Shown one piece after another: positions 1 through 14,400 of a stretch of 64,000 nucleotides of DNA. Position numbers and translations under genes: made by a program. The notes beneath the pieces are model-generated. The model searched no databases and was not told where the DNA came from. It saw only the letters and a program-made list of their open reading frames with translations. Every line of letters begins with the position of its first letter. The first letter of the stretch is position 1. The stretch comes from Ciona intestinalis (taxonomy: Eukaryota > Chordata > Ascidiacea > Phlebobranchia > Cionidae). The DNA is taken from contig NC_020170.2 in the NCBI RefSeq assembly GCF_000224145.3, forward strand, positions 1,793,589 through 1,857,588, written 5' to 3'.

Positions 1-762
1 CCAATGCAAGAACTTGCATGCCCATACATCAATGTCAAATTTGCAAAAGGAGAATGTAAGTTTAAAGTAAAGCTTGACGTATTAAAATAAATATAGTAGG
101 TTGGGGGAACACCGGATACCTTTANCACATAATATCCAACTACTCTGATCGTGTTTTAAACATTTAAAAACGGTATATGGGAGTCATGAGGATACAGTTT
201 TATAATTATTTAAATTTCTTTGTTTTTTACAAAATGGGACGATAAAATCGATTGAAATTGTGTTCTATCATTCCCTACCCTACTATATATTAAAAAACTG
301 TGTGACTGTTCAATAGTTTCTTTGAAATAATTATATGCTTATTTTAATAAATATTTGTAATGGCTTTGTTAAATATATTTATTGATTGCAAAAAAGGTTG
401 TAATGGAAATACCGGAGTTGTTTTATTGGAAAATCCTGTTCAATCAAATCCAATCTCACTTCATCAATTAAAAGAACAAACTAAAGTACTATTTGGACAA
501 CGTGGAAAATCCCTCAAATTGTTTGCTGGTCCAGATCTTTCAACAGGTTTGATCAAGACTTGTGGTTTCGTTATTATTTGCAGACATTGGAAATTTGATA
601 CTTACTTACATATAGCAAAGAATCTTAATTTATTTATTTTATACAAAATATTTATTTAAATGCTTACTTCAGTGAGAATAACTCTATTTTATTTACTTTT
701 TAACAGAGTTAGAATCCATGGAAGAATTATTGAGACAGAAAATTGTTTTTGCTGCAGTTTAA
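1..762 (+). CDS. 3' end of an unidentified gene (partial, three exons)
   Basis: Three short stretches join in one frame: 1-55 (donor GTAAGT at 56), 397-546 and 707-762, ending in TAA at 760-762. Phases agree at both junctions (phase 1 each time) and the acceptor at 706 is a good TTTTTAACAG; the acceptor at 396 (AAAAAAG) is weak. The joined reading gives about 86 residues, starting PMQELACPYINVKFAKGE and ending LRQKIVFAAV. It has no obvious transmembrane or signal segment. An ATG at 360 would open the middle exon without splicing, but the exon border fits better. I do not recognise the family; the gene begins left of the window. A TA-flanked MITE sits in the first intron. The splice model is inferred. 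Confidence 0.45.
94..285. mobile_element. TAGTAGG-end MITE, copy 1
   Basis: Begins TAGTAGGTTGGGG and ends CCCTACCCTACTA, so the ends are inverted repeats; it is flanked by TA on both sides. The middle carries the family signature of a run close to TCGTGTTTTAAACA and a TTTATAATT block. It lies in an intron of the gene at 1-762. One undetermined base (125) falls inside it. Confidence 0.8.
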
Positions 763-1679
763 GGGGGAATATTCAAAAGATACATTTTTTGCAACTTTTT
801 TAAAACTAAAAATGTTGTGTATTTAGAATATTTTTCTCTTGAAGTTCATTTATAGTGTTTTGCATTGGCAAAACACATTAGTTCAATTATTGTATAGTTT
901 TTGAAACTGTTCATTGCAATCATTGTTTCTCTGAACAAAATGATAGAAACTGTTGCCATTTACAATTTATAAATTCCAACTTTTTCTCTTATGTAAGGAC
1001 TGTCAGTTTAAACTCGGTGGCAATATGGTAGTTAAGTGGTGTTTGGATAATATAAGAAGTTGTTTTTGAAGAAAAGTCGACAGTAGATCGGTCAAATTAT
1101 TATGTGTCAAATGTTTCCTTACAAAGCGGTTTTGAATTTTCTGCATGAAAATATAATGGAGGGTGTGATATACTGGTGCAATGCGTTTTGTTGTACGGAT
1201 CGTTTGGGGTGAGGGGTTTAGTAGTACAGATAGCAAACATCTAAACCAGAGTCCGGACTCTGATCTAAACACGGATTCTTGAAGTAGTGTGTGTATTTCT
1301 GATCTGTTAATCTGTTTCGTGAAGCCCCGACCAAATAAATACGAAGTTGCAATTGTAATGAAATACATAAACTGTTGAAGTTAAATAAACCCGATTTTAA
1401 CATTTATAAAATATGCAACAAAACATCGATCCTGTTGGTTCCTCCATTTTTAAAATCGTTCACCAACACCGTTTGTTTTGCTCTTTCCCAGCTCGGTCCC
1501 CAGAGGAATGTGAATAACACTCTATTCAGTTTACGCACGAATTGTTCTGGGGCGAGAGCTGGTAACATGCTGAGTTTGTATAGTAGTGTAGGGATGATTA
1601 AACTTTAAATAATTGTGACTTGACCCAGAAGTGTAAGTCCACGTCGCGACTACGTGTTTATAATTCGTTGAATGTTTGC

Positions 1680-2090
1680 TAGGCTACTGTCGAATTTAGT
1701 TTGTGTTGGTTTATCAATCGACATGTAGCTCGGAATCGGATTCTCTTTCAAAACATCTTTAGCCATAACTACAATACGTAGACCTGTATCCATCCCTCGC
1801 TTGTCTTTTCTACTTTCAATTGCATGAACTTTACCCTAATTTTTTTCAAGATAGCGTGTCAATCTTTCATTTTCGAGTGGTATTGGCGTCCACCCCATTG
1901 CAACTGTTGTTTTGTCAGTCGCACATAAATGTACAGCGTTTACGCAAGGAGCCATTCCTCGTCTCATATTTCTAAATATCTATCAGAGTTAAGATATGAC
2001 GCAATAATAACTATACTTTGTCCTCGTTCACACACAAGTCGACCTATTTGGCTGACCCATTCGTAACGTGTAAAATCGGAAGCATGAAAT
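1680..2090 (-). pseudogene. Broken coding remnant of unknown family
   Basis: Read on the minus strand, this stretch gives runs of protein-like sequence such as GRLVCERGQSIVIIASYLN and, further on, VHLCATDKTTVAMGWTPIPL and DTGLRIVVMAKDVLKENPIP. The runs are too well composed to be chance but do not sit in one open frame; there is more than one break, and no splice sites rescue them. I cannot name the source. It could be a decayed copy of a host gene or part of a mobile element. Confidence 0.35.
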
Positions 2091-2191
2091 CACTGCAGTG
2101 GCGCAAAATGTTATACACTGTTGTATAGATATGAAGTTGAGCGAAGCTAGCACCTGTTTGAGATATTGCAGCTATATTCAATTGTACAAAT

Positions 2192-2383
2192 TAGAGTGGG
2201 AGAAGATGGGACACCTTATCATTCGATTTACTGGTCACTTTTGGGAGTAAACATAGGACATTCAAAGAATTATAAAACCATAACTTTGCGGCTTCTATCG
2301 ATCTTTGTCAATTGTTAAAAACAGGATCAGGATATTTAAATATTATGTGATAAAGGTGTCCCATCTTTTCCCAACTTACTTAT
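2192..2383. mobile_element. TAGTAGGG-end MITE, copy 2
   Basis: Starts TAGAGTGGGAGAAGATGGGACACC and ends in the inverted form (GGTGTCCCATCTTTTCCC then AACTTACTTA). The right end is decayed. It contains the family core with ACAGGATCAGGATATTT. Confidence 0.75.
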
Positions 2384-3030
2384 TCTATTTGAATAAGGCA
2401 TGCTAAAAGTATACTGAATAAGTATAGGCATGCCCACTGCTGCGACCTATATACCGTCGAATACGAATCAACAATAAAGACATAATCAGATACTGTTCGA
2501 GTCAATGCACCATAGATTTAACACTGGCCGAGTCGTCCTTATAATCGAGGCTAGATATTCCAAAAGGACAATTAGGATTAGGCCCTACGACTAGGGATAG
2601 CGTTCCACCTACTGCGTCAGGAGACTCGCTCGCCGTGACAAATCGAAGCAAGACAATCCCGAGCGACACCTACTGAGGAACAACTTCAAACGCTTAACTA
2701 ACTTAACCAATCAAATAATTGCTTAACGCATTCTACTTTAAGTAATTTTTCTTGCAAATCTGGAACGTCAGCCCTCGTTTTGCATGTTGCCTTAACATGT
2801 TCCCTTTTTGTTCTGCTGTGCCTGGTAGCTTTGTCGTTGAAACTTTATTTTATCCAACAAATCCCATATTTCTTCACGGTTTAAGAGAGTAGCTATTCTG
2901 AATCAGATACAATGTGGCCAAGCTAAATTCTGCTTGTTGGCCTGGTCACTAAGTCTTGGCTTACCGCAGTGGCATAGGAGCGTCCGCTCTCCATGCCGTC
3001 CTGAGACGAGTGGTTTTAACATTTCTTCCA

Positions 3031-3100
3031 TTTAATCAACGCTTATATATATATATAAGCGTTTATATAAGCTTATGTATATATATAAGCGTTGATTTAA
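3031..3100. repeat. AT-rich palindrome (hairpin)
   Basis: Arms of about 23 bases (TTAATCAACGCTTATATATA and its complement ending AAGCGTTGATTTAA) flank a short loop. A DNA or RNA hairpin can form. It is probably a foldback remnant; no target duplication was made out. Confidence 0.6.
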
Positions 3101-3165
3101 TTAAACAAACTTTTATAAAATTTCCAATAAATTTTATGAAACGTTGTGAAAATCACTGACCGTTG

Positions 3166-3180
3166 GTTACCTTCGGCAAC
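3166..3180. promoter_or_regulatory. X-box (RFX binding site) upstream of CAPSL
   Basis: The sequence GTTACC TTC GGCAAC matches the X-box consensus GTNRCC-N(0-3)-RGYAAC at every fixed position and is palindromic beyond it (GGTTACC..GGCAACC). It lies 386 bases before the CAPSL start codon. RFX factors drive ciliary genes through such sites, and CAPSL is expressed in ciliated cells in vertebrates. That it acts on CAPSL is inference. Confidence 0.6.
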
Positions 3181-3562
3181 CGACCGTAACGCATCAAAAC
3201 AAAGTTTGAAGTTACGTTTGCGTAGATTTGTAATGTTTGTGAGAAATTAAAACTTTAATATTAACGTTTTGCAGTATCGTTCGAATTATGTTAAAAGCTT
3301 AGAATAAAACTGATAATTTATTTTAGTCTTTTATTTCTTAAAAAAGGATAGTATTTAAGTTTGGTCATTTTCTTTTTATATAAATATTATTACGTTGAGT
3401 ATAACGTTAAAGAAATTATCACTAATAAAGAATTTGTTTTTCGATCGGATGTTTTCTATTTGGCACTGAACTTACTTCATAAAAATTTAATTACAGGTCT
3501 TGGGTATAACTGTATAATATAGCAAATTAATTAAATTTGAAACTTTTTGGACATATATATAA

Positions 3563-6747
<3,185 letters not shown>

Positions 6748-7147
6748 TGTAATAATGCAACTTTATAAAGATTATTATCTAACCTTGGTTATAACATATA
6801 CCATTCCCATATTGTAGTATTCCTGTACTTCAAGCAATTATGTTAACTTACATGCAGTGTGTACGTACTGCTGAAGTAGTTCAGTAATTTGATTATAATA
6901 CTCTGGATAGATATAGTGAGAAAAAACTTACAGAAAATCCTAAATTATGCTTCGTTATTTCACTTTTAAATGATTTTGCAAACCAATTTATATACTTTGC
7001 AATGTGTGTGCTTTTTATAAAGTATTATTCTTGTGCTTTAAATTACAAACCTAAGTTTTTTATAGATGTTTTGGGACATTCATATATTTTAATTTTTTAT
7101 GATGCACTAACATTGTGATGATGTGTATTTTGTCGCTAGCTATCGTT

Positions 7148-7153
7148 AATAAA
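7148..7153 (+). terminator. CAPSL polyadenylation signal AATAAA
   Basis: AATAAA lies 400 bases after the CAPSL stop codon, giving a 3' UTR of about 420 bases. It is only 13 bases from the stop codon of the minus-strand exon at 7166-7504, so the two transcripts would overlap tail to tail. Confidence 0.55.
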
Positions 7154-7165
7154 AGAAACCTTGCA

Positions 7166-7504
7166 CTACCTTCTTATGGTAATGTAACGTTCCTGGTGTA
7201 TAACGGCATACGCGTCTGTTTCTAAACCAAGACTGCAAAGAGTCGTGGCACTAAAGGAAAATGCACTCCAGTCACCCTCTGCAACATAGACGTCGGAAAA
7301 CCTTACTTGGCCCGCTGCTAAAGTATTTATGGTGCGAACCAGAGTCCGTATAAAAACATTTTTCTCGGAATCTGGTGGAAACCATTTGGATGTTAGTGAG
7401 AGCAGTTGAACGTTGTCCAACTTTGGCATAACGAGAAATGTTGCAGCGTAGGCGACGTTGCTGTGTTTTGAGAACGCACATGAATAGTAACGAGTTGCGG
7501 GACA
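7166..7504 (-). CDS. Unidentified minus-strand terminal coding exon (112 aa)
   Basis: On the minus strand an acceptor AAGTCAG at 7505-7511 precedes an open frame of exactly 113 codons ending in TAG. It starts CPATRYYSCAFSKH, continues VMPKLDNVQLL and SKWFPPDSEKNVFIRT, and ends QERYITIRR. Codon use and GC content rise compared with the flanks, and residues are protein-like throughout. Immediately upstream on the same strand (about 7530-7625) another protein-like run (GVSSDPITSGWLRLTCTVGN) sits in the same frame but is separated by an in-frame stop and only 28 bases, too few for a normal intron. It may therefore be the last exon of a gene or a decayed copy. Family unknown. Confidence 0.35.
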   Translation of the reverse strand, partial: CPATRYYSCAFSKHSNVAYAATFLVMPKLDNVQLLSLTSKWFPPDSEKNVFIRTLVRTINTLAAGQVRFSDVYVAEGDWSAFSFSATTLCSLGLETDAYAVIHQERYITIRR

Positions 7505-8390
7505 CTGACTTGTCTACTTAAGAGTTACCAACCGTACATGTGAGCCTTAACCATCCTGATGTAATTGGATCAGAGGAAACTCCTGCAAACTTGTTACTTC
7601 CTCCCTTCCGTGTTCTCCACATGACAGTAGCGTCTACTTAGTGGGATGTAGGCTAGTGGGCTAGTTGGTACGGTTGCTTACGTTTATCTCATACTAACTT
7701 TGATTTATCTTACTGTATAACACACATGTGCAGGTCTTGGGTGAGTACTTCGAGTTACAATTTTTATAAAAATCGATAGTCGGGTCTGTTTGTTTGCGAC
7801 GTGATATAATTTGCATATCATAGGCCATATATAGTTAATAGAAGGCGTAGATAAAACAAATGGGTTGCGTGAATGCCAAACACTATGTTTACTTATTTAT
7901 AGCCAATTGAATGTGTTTTAGGTAAAAGGTTAAACATTTTAACGCGTGATTTGCACCATATGTTGTAATTAAAATGCCCGGCTATTTAATAGAAATCGTA
8001 CTAATGTGGCTGCTTCCAGACTAAACATGGGCGGCACGTTTAAAATCAATGATCGATGAATAATAAATGAGTCGTTGTCAAAATCGTTTCAATACAAGTT
8101 AAACCTGTATGTGATTTGCTTTCGGTAGTGGTTTAAATAAGTTATATACACGTTAAGTAATATAGTATACTACCTATCAACAAAAAACGTTCACAAAACA
8201 GGTTAAAAGTGATTGCGTTTCGCGAAATTACATTTTCCTAACTTCTAACTAAAATTTGAAAGAATTTATTCTTGTAATAGCTTTAACGTTTGTAAATTTG
8301 CGTGTATATTAGTTAGCAATAAGTTCAGTTCTCTTTTTCGTTTATTTTGTGTAAATGTTCTTGGAAAAGTTGTCATTTATCATTCCAGGT
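7505..8390. other. Upstream region of the raver gene
   Basis: No gene beyond the remnant at 7530-7625. It contains an octamer ATTTGCAT at 7809-7816 and a good acceptor TTTATCATTCCAG ending at 8388, 51 bases before the raver ATG. That acceptor could serve a 5' UTR intron or spliced-leader trans-splicing, which is common in Ciona; this is inference. Confidence 0.4.
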
Positions 8391-8439
8391 GAAACGTTAA
8401 AAAAGAAGATTGGTTAGTAATGTTTTGTTGCTAGAACAA

Positions 8440-11400
8440 ATGAATTTCAACATGAGAGAACAAAGCCGTACTTTTATGGAAGTTTCACAACTTGAATTTG
8501 CAAAAAGATGCCGCAGAATATCAATTAAAAATATTGCGGCTGGTGTTCTAAATCAGGTACAACTTTTGGATTCTTTATCTTATAAACTGCATGTTTTTAT
8601 TAATGTTTGTGGATTTATGTGGATAAAATACTAACAAATGTTTATTGCAGGATATACTTGAGCTATTGAAGCCTTATTTTTATCAGCAAATTCATATTGA
8701 CAAGAATAGCTTATCCTGTAAGTATATGCTGTATTAAATTTGAAACTCCTTTGCCGTAATCGAACTTAGTATTTCGAGAACTAAATAAATATACAACTTT
8801 TTATTATTACCTTTCCAAAAAGAGAAAACAGACTTTTTCATTTTGCCTAATTTTTAGGATAATTTTGTGGATGAAATTCATTGTTTTTTCTTCCAGGTAA
8901 AGCAGTACTTTTGGATGGATCATGTGCTGCCCGTTGTTTGGAAGAATTAAACGGGAAAATGTTCCGCGGTCAACGTCTGTCTGTATCTCTTGCATCATGT
9001 GATTTTATGCTGTGTGTCACTCAACTTCCACTTTCTTTCACTCACGATCAGTTTTTAAGTTTGATCACGCCATTTGGGACTCCAGAACGTTGTTTTCTTG
9101 TGCATAGGTAAAACATATTTTAATTACACAATTTTAAACATATACGTTGGGTGGCTTTTTATGAATTTTAGCATCCAAAAGTGAGCTTTAGGTTGGAGGC
9201 TGCCTTCTATACTGTCCTTATTGGATGATTTGTGTACAAGTGAATTCTATTCTGCTTACCCATTTAAATGCTAAATTATGAACCGCAGTTGCTGTTTCTT
9301 CAACTACTGTCATTTCTTGCAATAACAATTTTAGTGGTGCATACTAACTACTAATAGTAATGTATCAGTAAAATATATCCATTTTGCTTATTCAATATAT
9401 ATTTATTAGCTCATATGCACTAATGCACATGGGTGTATATTAAGTTATACATTTGTATATTCACAGTGATGTAACTGGGCAAAGCAAAGGTTATGGTTGT
9501 GTAGAATTCACAAGCAAAGAATCGTCTATAAAAGCCAAGAACCAACTCAATGGGTTTAAAATCCAAAACAATGTATTGCAGGTGAGTACAAAAGATTGAT
9601 TGATAATTTCCATTACTATCCCTTAGTAACTAACACTTTCCTCTTGATTACACTTCGTTACAACACAAGGCATATTAGGGATGTAACGTAGATCTAAACA
9701 TTTTTACGTCCATTACAATACAAGTAGCCTAATACCCTTTTTGCATGGTAAAAAGTTAATGCGAATAACGATCCGCATTAACTCGTCATATGATAACTCG
9801 CTAACCGCGTTATTTTGCATGGTCATTTGTTTATGCGCGTATCAACATTGAGTTAGCTTACTTAAGCGCAATATTGTTAAACCTAGTTTATAAAATAAGT
9901 TTTTATACTTTATGGTGATATTACCAACTAAAAACTGTAAAAATAATACCCGAAATAGATTAAGCTCTTAAAAGTGAAACTGTAATTCCACCAAACTTTT
10001 CATTACTCGCATAATGCAAGTAACAACCAACCTTCTACAGCAGATAACACGCTTACGACGTTATGCGTGTTAACTTTGCTTTTGCGAGTAAATATGCGAG
10101 TACTTACACGCATAAAAGTGACCATGCAAAAAGGGTATATTTAATGTTTCGTTTTTACCTCTTTAAAGATAGTATGTTAAAATGTTAGTTTGTAATTGTA
10201 ACAGATTTCCAAGATTAGGTATTATTTATACTTACCAAACACATTATTTTGTTTTAAAATCTTAACTACATGGTTGACCTGTACCTGAATGTGACCGTCT
10301 GAATTAAGCTGCTGATATGCATGTTGATTGTCTCTTACTTGTTATAAAAGGTTCACTGGCTTGATACGATTCCCATCCACTACACCGGACTCTACTCCTC
10401 GTGTCTCCTTGTAGAAGATCTACCACCTGGGTTTAAGGACCAACAAGTCCTGCATGAAGTATTTTCACAGTTTTCAACCCCAAAGTTTTGTCAGGTATCG
10501 TCAACAGTATTTGTAACTATGAGTGTTCAGTTAATTTTTCAAGGCAAGTTTGATAATCCCTTGACTGCTAGATTATTTTCAAAACTTTTAATAAGATCTT
10601 AATGAATCCAAATTTGCAATAAAACTTTTAAAATAGTGCTTTTTAAAATGGGCTATATACAGTCTTCAGGTTCTTTTTTTCTTGTCCATAGTGACATACT
10701 GACATTAGGTGTTACATTAATTTTAACATGATTTGAATCGCTTTTTACCATGAAATTAGCTTAGTGGCTGCACCACTTGCACCACTGCCTATTTATTCAA
10801 AAAATCTATTAAACTGTGATTTCCAGCGTCTTTTTTAAATTTCCTAAATTCCTAGCCAGTTGTTCTCTAGAAATTAGTTGGTCTCATTTTTATAAGTTGG
10901 CATTAGTACGTCAGATAGGCGAAAGAAAAATCAATTGTAAAGAAATTTATTTTATTGTTGAAACCCAATTCCTTTAGTGTGTCACTGTCAGACTAACTTT
11001 AGCTGTATATAAGAATAAACCACACAATTTTCGTTTATATACATTTGAAATAAGTATTAATGTTGTATTGTTTTCTCTATTTTAAAATTTTATTGCTTAA
11101 TGTACATTAAATATCACTTAGCCATGAGCTGTTATATTTCTTAAGTAATGTGCAGGTGCTAATTTGTAGGTTTTTATTACAGTTAGCCCAATGTCCTTAC
11201 AATGACTTTGCGATTGTTGAATATGCTGACTCATCACAAGCAGAAGAGTCTTGGACCAAATTAAATGGATACAGAATCGGTTAGTTGACTAGGTATTTAC
11301 TATTTTTTTAAACATTTCCAAAAAAATGTATGTATACAATACAGAAAAACTTGGTGGCTTTTAATGTATTTTAAAATGACCAAATAAACATTGTTAAATC

Positions 11401-14400
11401 ATCCATTTTAAGGAGAATTCCCAGTGAAAGTTTCATTTTGTGTCCCTGGACCTCGAGGTCTTGTTGTACTGAATGCTCTACGTGCGTCGAGGGATTTAAT
11501 CCGAGGAAACCCGTGTGGTGGTCTCCTACCAACACCTGTAATGGACCATAATACAAACAAGCAGCTCGCAAGTTCACTGCTCAACCATCATAAAGGTGAG
11601 ATGCAAATTTTGTTTTATTTAAAGTATTTATATAAAGTAAGATAAAAAATCACTTTTGGTATTGAGATAACCAACTGTGGCCAAGTCTTCTGGTGTTGGT
11701 TGCTGTAAGACCTTTTTTAGAATAGTTAGACGAAGTATGGGGAATAAAGTACTGTAACTAACAAGTTATATGTTTAGCCAGCACAAATCTTAAAAGAGGA
11801 CAATGTAATTTAGGGTGTTGTTGTGCTCTAGTGTCTCAACTCTGGTCCAAATCCAAAGTCCTCTGATGTGCCTTCCTGTAGGACCTTTTCCTCAAGCCCC
11901 AAAGTAGTTAGAAAATAATATACTTCTAGAACTTAACAATAAATATGGGGGAGAACAATATTTTAAATGCTTACTTATTAAATGTAACTTAGGCAAATTA
12001 ACTGTTTAATTAGTTTAAACGTATTCTATTTTAAAACTTATTTGTTTGTTTGAAAAAAATATGCTTTAATGTTCGAGAAGTTTACATAACAGAATAAGGG
12101 GTTAGTTAATGTTTATTTTGGTTACTATAATTTAAACTTTATATATATTTCAGATTCTTTAAATGTTATTCCTGATGGACTGGCTGCAGTTACTTCTAAA
12201 GATCCACAGGTATTATTGCTAAGCACAAAGCAAGACCCTTAGTTAAAAATCTCAGTAATTGTATGACATAGTGCAGCAGTGGGGGTGCAAAATGTAAATA
12301 TTAAAAATGAATTAAAAAAGCTGTTTTGACCAAATTCACACAACTGTTTGTAGGCATACAGTAGAAATAGATTTTTAAAATACAGTTAAAAGGTATGTGT
12401 ACCACTATAGTCTGTGACCCAAAGTCCAACCAAATCAAATGGTGATCAAGGGTAAAAAACCACTGCTTTAGGATTTTATTACATGTTTATATTAATTCAA
12501 AATTAAGGTCTAATCTGTATCTGTGTACAGATAGTCCTAACCAAGCTGAATCTACAATCCCAGTTGTAGCATTTAAAATGTTACTGTTTTCGAGTTATTG
12601 TCACCTATATTTGCACCGGTAATATAATGGGTGCTTCCTGTGAACTACCTGTTACATTGGAAACTTTTACTTCAGTTCAATTTAATAAGAGATCCCATGT
12701 GTCACAGGTGCACCAGTTGCTTAATGCATTACAAAACCGGTTAACCGAGCCCCAGGTTCTTAACCCATCCCTTCATAATGTCCATCACACTGATATATGG
12801 GCACAATCACAACTTACAATGAACTCAGCCATGCTTAACCATCTACAACACGCTGGTAAGAACCATTGTCATTATAAATCTTAGATATTCAGTCTTGTTG
12901 GTTTGCGCAGTGCAAATTCGTTGCGGAAAATTTATTAGTGCCATTGATGTAATGGAACAAATGCCTAGCTAAAATACGTTTTGTTGTCAGCCAATATAGA
13001 CCAAAGATAATGCAATATTTTTACCGGTAAATGGCGAACTGTTTAAGACTAAAATTTGATAACAGTATTTCAACAGTTCTTGTAGCCAGTGGCGCAGCCA
13101 GAAAAAAATAGGGGGTTTATTCAAAAATTTTCAAAACTTTTTGTTTTAATTATTTAAAAAAAATTTTTTTTGGTTTAAAAGGGGGAGGGTCGCGACCCCC
13201 TAAACCCCCCTGGCTGCGCTGCTGCTTGCAGCACTCCAAAATCATTGTAATAAATCAAGTCAATATTTTTTTTAAATGCCAAAAAATATCAATTGGTATT
13301 TTTTGAAATCCCAATGTATTTAAATGAAGGTCGTTTAGTTGGTGAAGTTCCCACCAGTCTTCCATACAGAGCAACAGATGGTGTTTCACATCATATGTCT
13401 CTACGTAGTCGCAGTGGAAGTATTTCATCCTGTGACTCGGGTGCTAAAGCTGAAGACGAAGTGTTTGAACCAATGAGGAGACCAAGTCAGGAGGTGTGTT
13501 GTACATAAATGTAAAGGTTTAACTGTTAAACATGAATATATATATATATATGCAGATGAATCGCATATACAGTCTTGCCAGTCAAAAAAGGCGCAAGGTA
13601 ATTTATATGCAGATGAATCGCATATACAGTCTTGCATAAGTTTTAAAGAAATATTGCATATTCTTTTGCTGTTGTTACTAGGCCTAAAATGTAATACAGG
13701 TGTATAGAATTTCTGCTAACTGACATAAAAGTTATTTCACCAGGAATATTAGTGCAATAAACTTTACTATTTACATTTTACCAGAAGAGAAAAGTAGTAA
13801 TTACAGTTTCGCATAACGCATAATTTCGATATGGCTAACACGCGATACAGTTTGGTTATAATTATTTAGAAATTTGTCTTCACATTAAAATCCAAACTTC
13901 ATTGCAGTTAATGTATAATAAATCCTTTTTGCTCTGACTTTACATTTCCAGGATTCTCATCCATTTGAAAACACATATGGTCTACGAGGTGTAAACGTGG
14001 AAGACAAAATCGATTCAACTTTTGTTGGCAAACCCATTTTAAGAAACACTGGTTTCGGCAACACTGAGCCAGTGATGCCACACCATTCATTACTCGCACA
14101 TACTGGAAACAACTCGCATCCTAATACATTGCTGTTTCTCAGGGAGGAATCACAGGTTAGGATAGGTTTCAACTTTTACTGTTTAACGTTTATTCCCTAA
14201 TTTTCTGTTTACCACATTGTAATCAAGATTTTAGTAAACACTTTACAGACAGTCAGACAGAAAAGTTTTCTATGTAGCACTTAAATCCCATGCAATTCCT
14301 TACAGTGCTAAATGTCACATATTTGCTTTGTAAAAACTCAAAAACTAATGTTAACAGTATAGATTAGTTGCTATTACCACATTTAAAAAAGTCTGTCAAA

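Larger units (their letters stand above)
763..3165. other. Intergenic stretch with repeats and a broken coding remnant
   Basis: No intact gene seen. It holds a minus-strand coding remnant (1680-2090), a MITE (2192-2383) and an AT-rich palindrome (3031-3100), each listed separately. The rest is AT-rich sequence without recognisable structure; open frames such as the 121-codon minus frame at 1003-1368 show no protein-like pattern. Confidence 0.5.

Noticed and set aside
1003-1368. 121-codon open frame on the minus strand
   Set aside because: Composition follows the AT-rich background, no splice context and no protein-like pattern; overlaps another random frame.
13424-13640. Minus-strand frame with a repeated CDSSAY motif
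   Set aside because: Produced by the 31-base direct repeat in raver intron 10, not by a gene.
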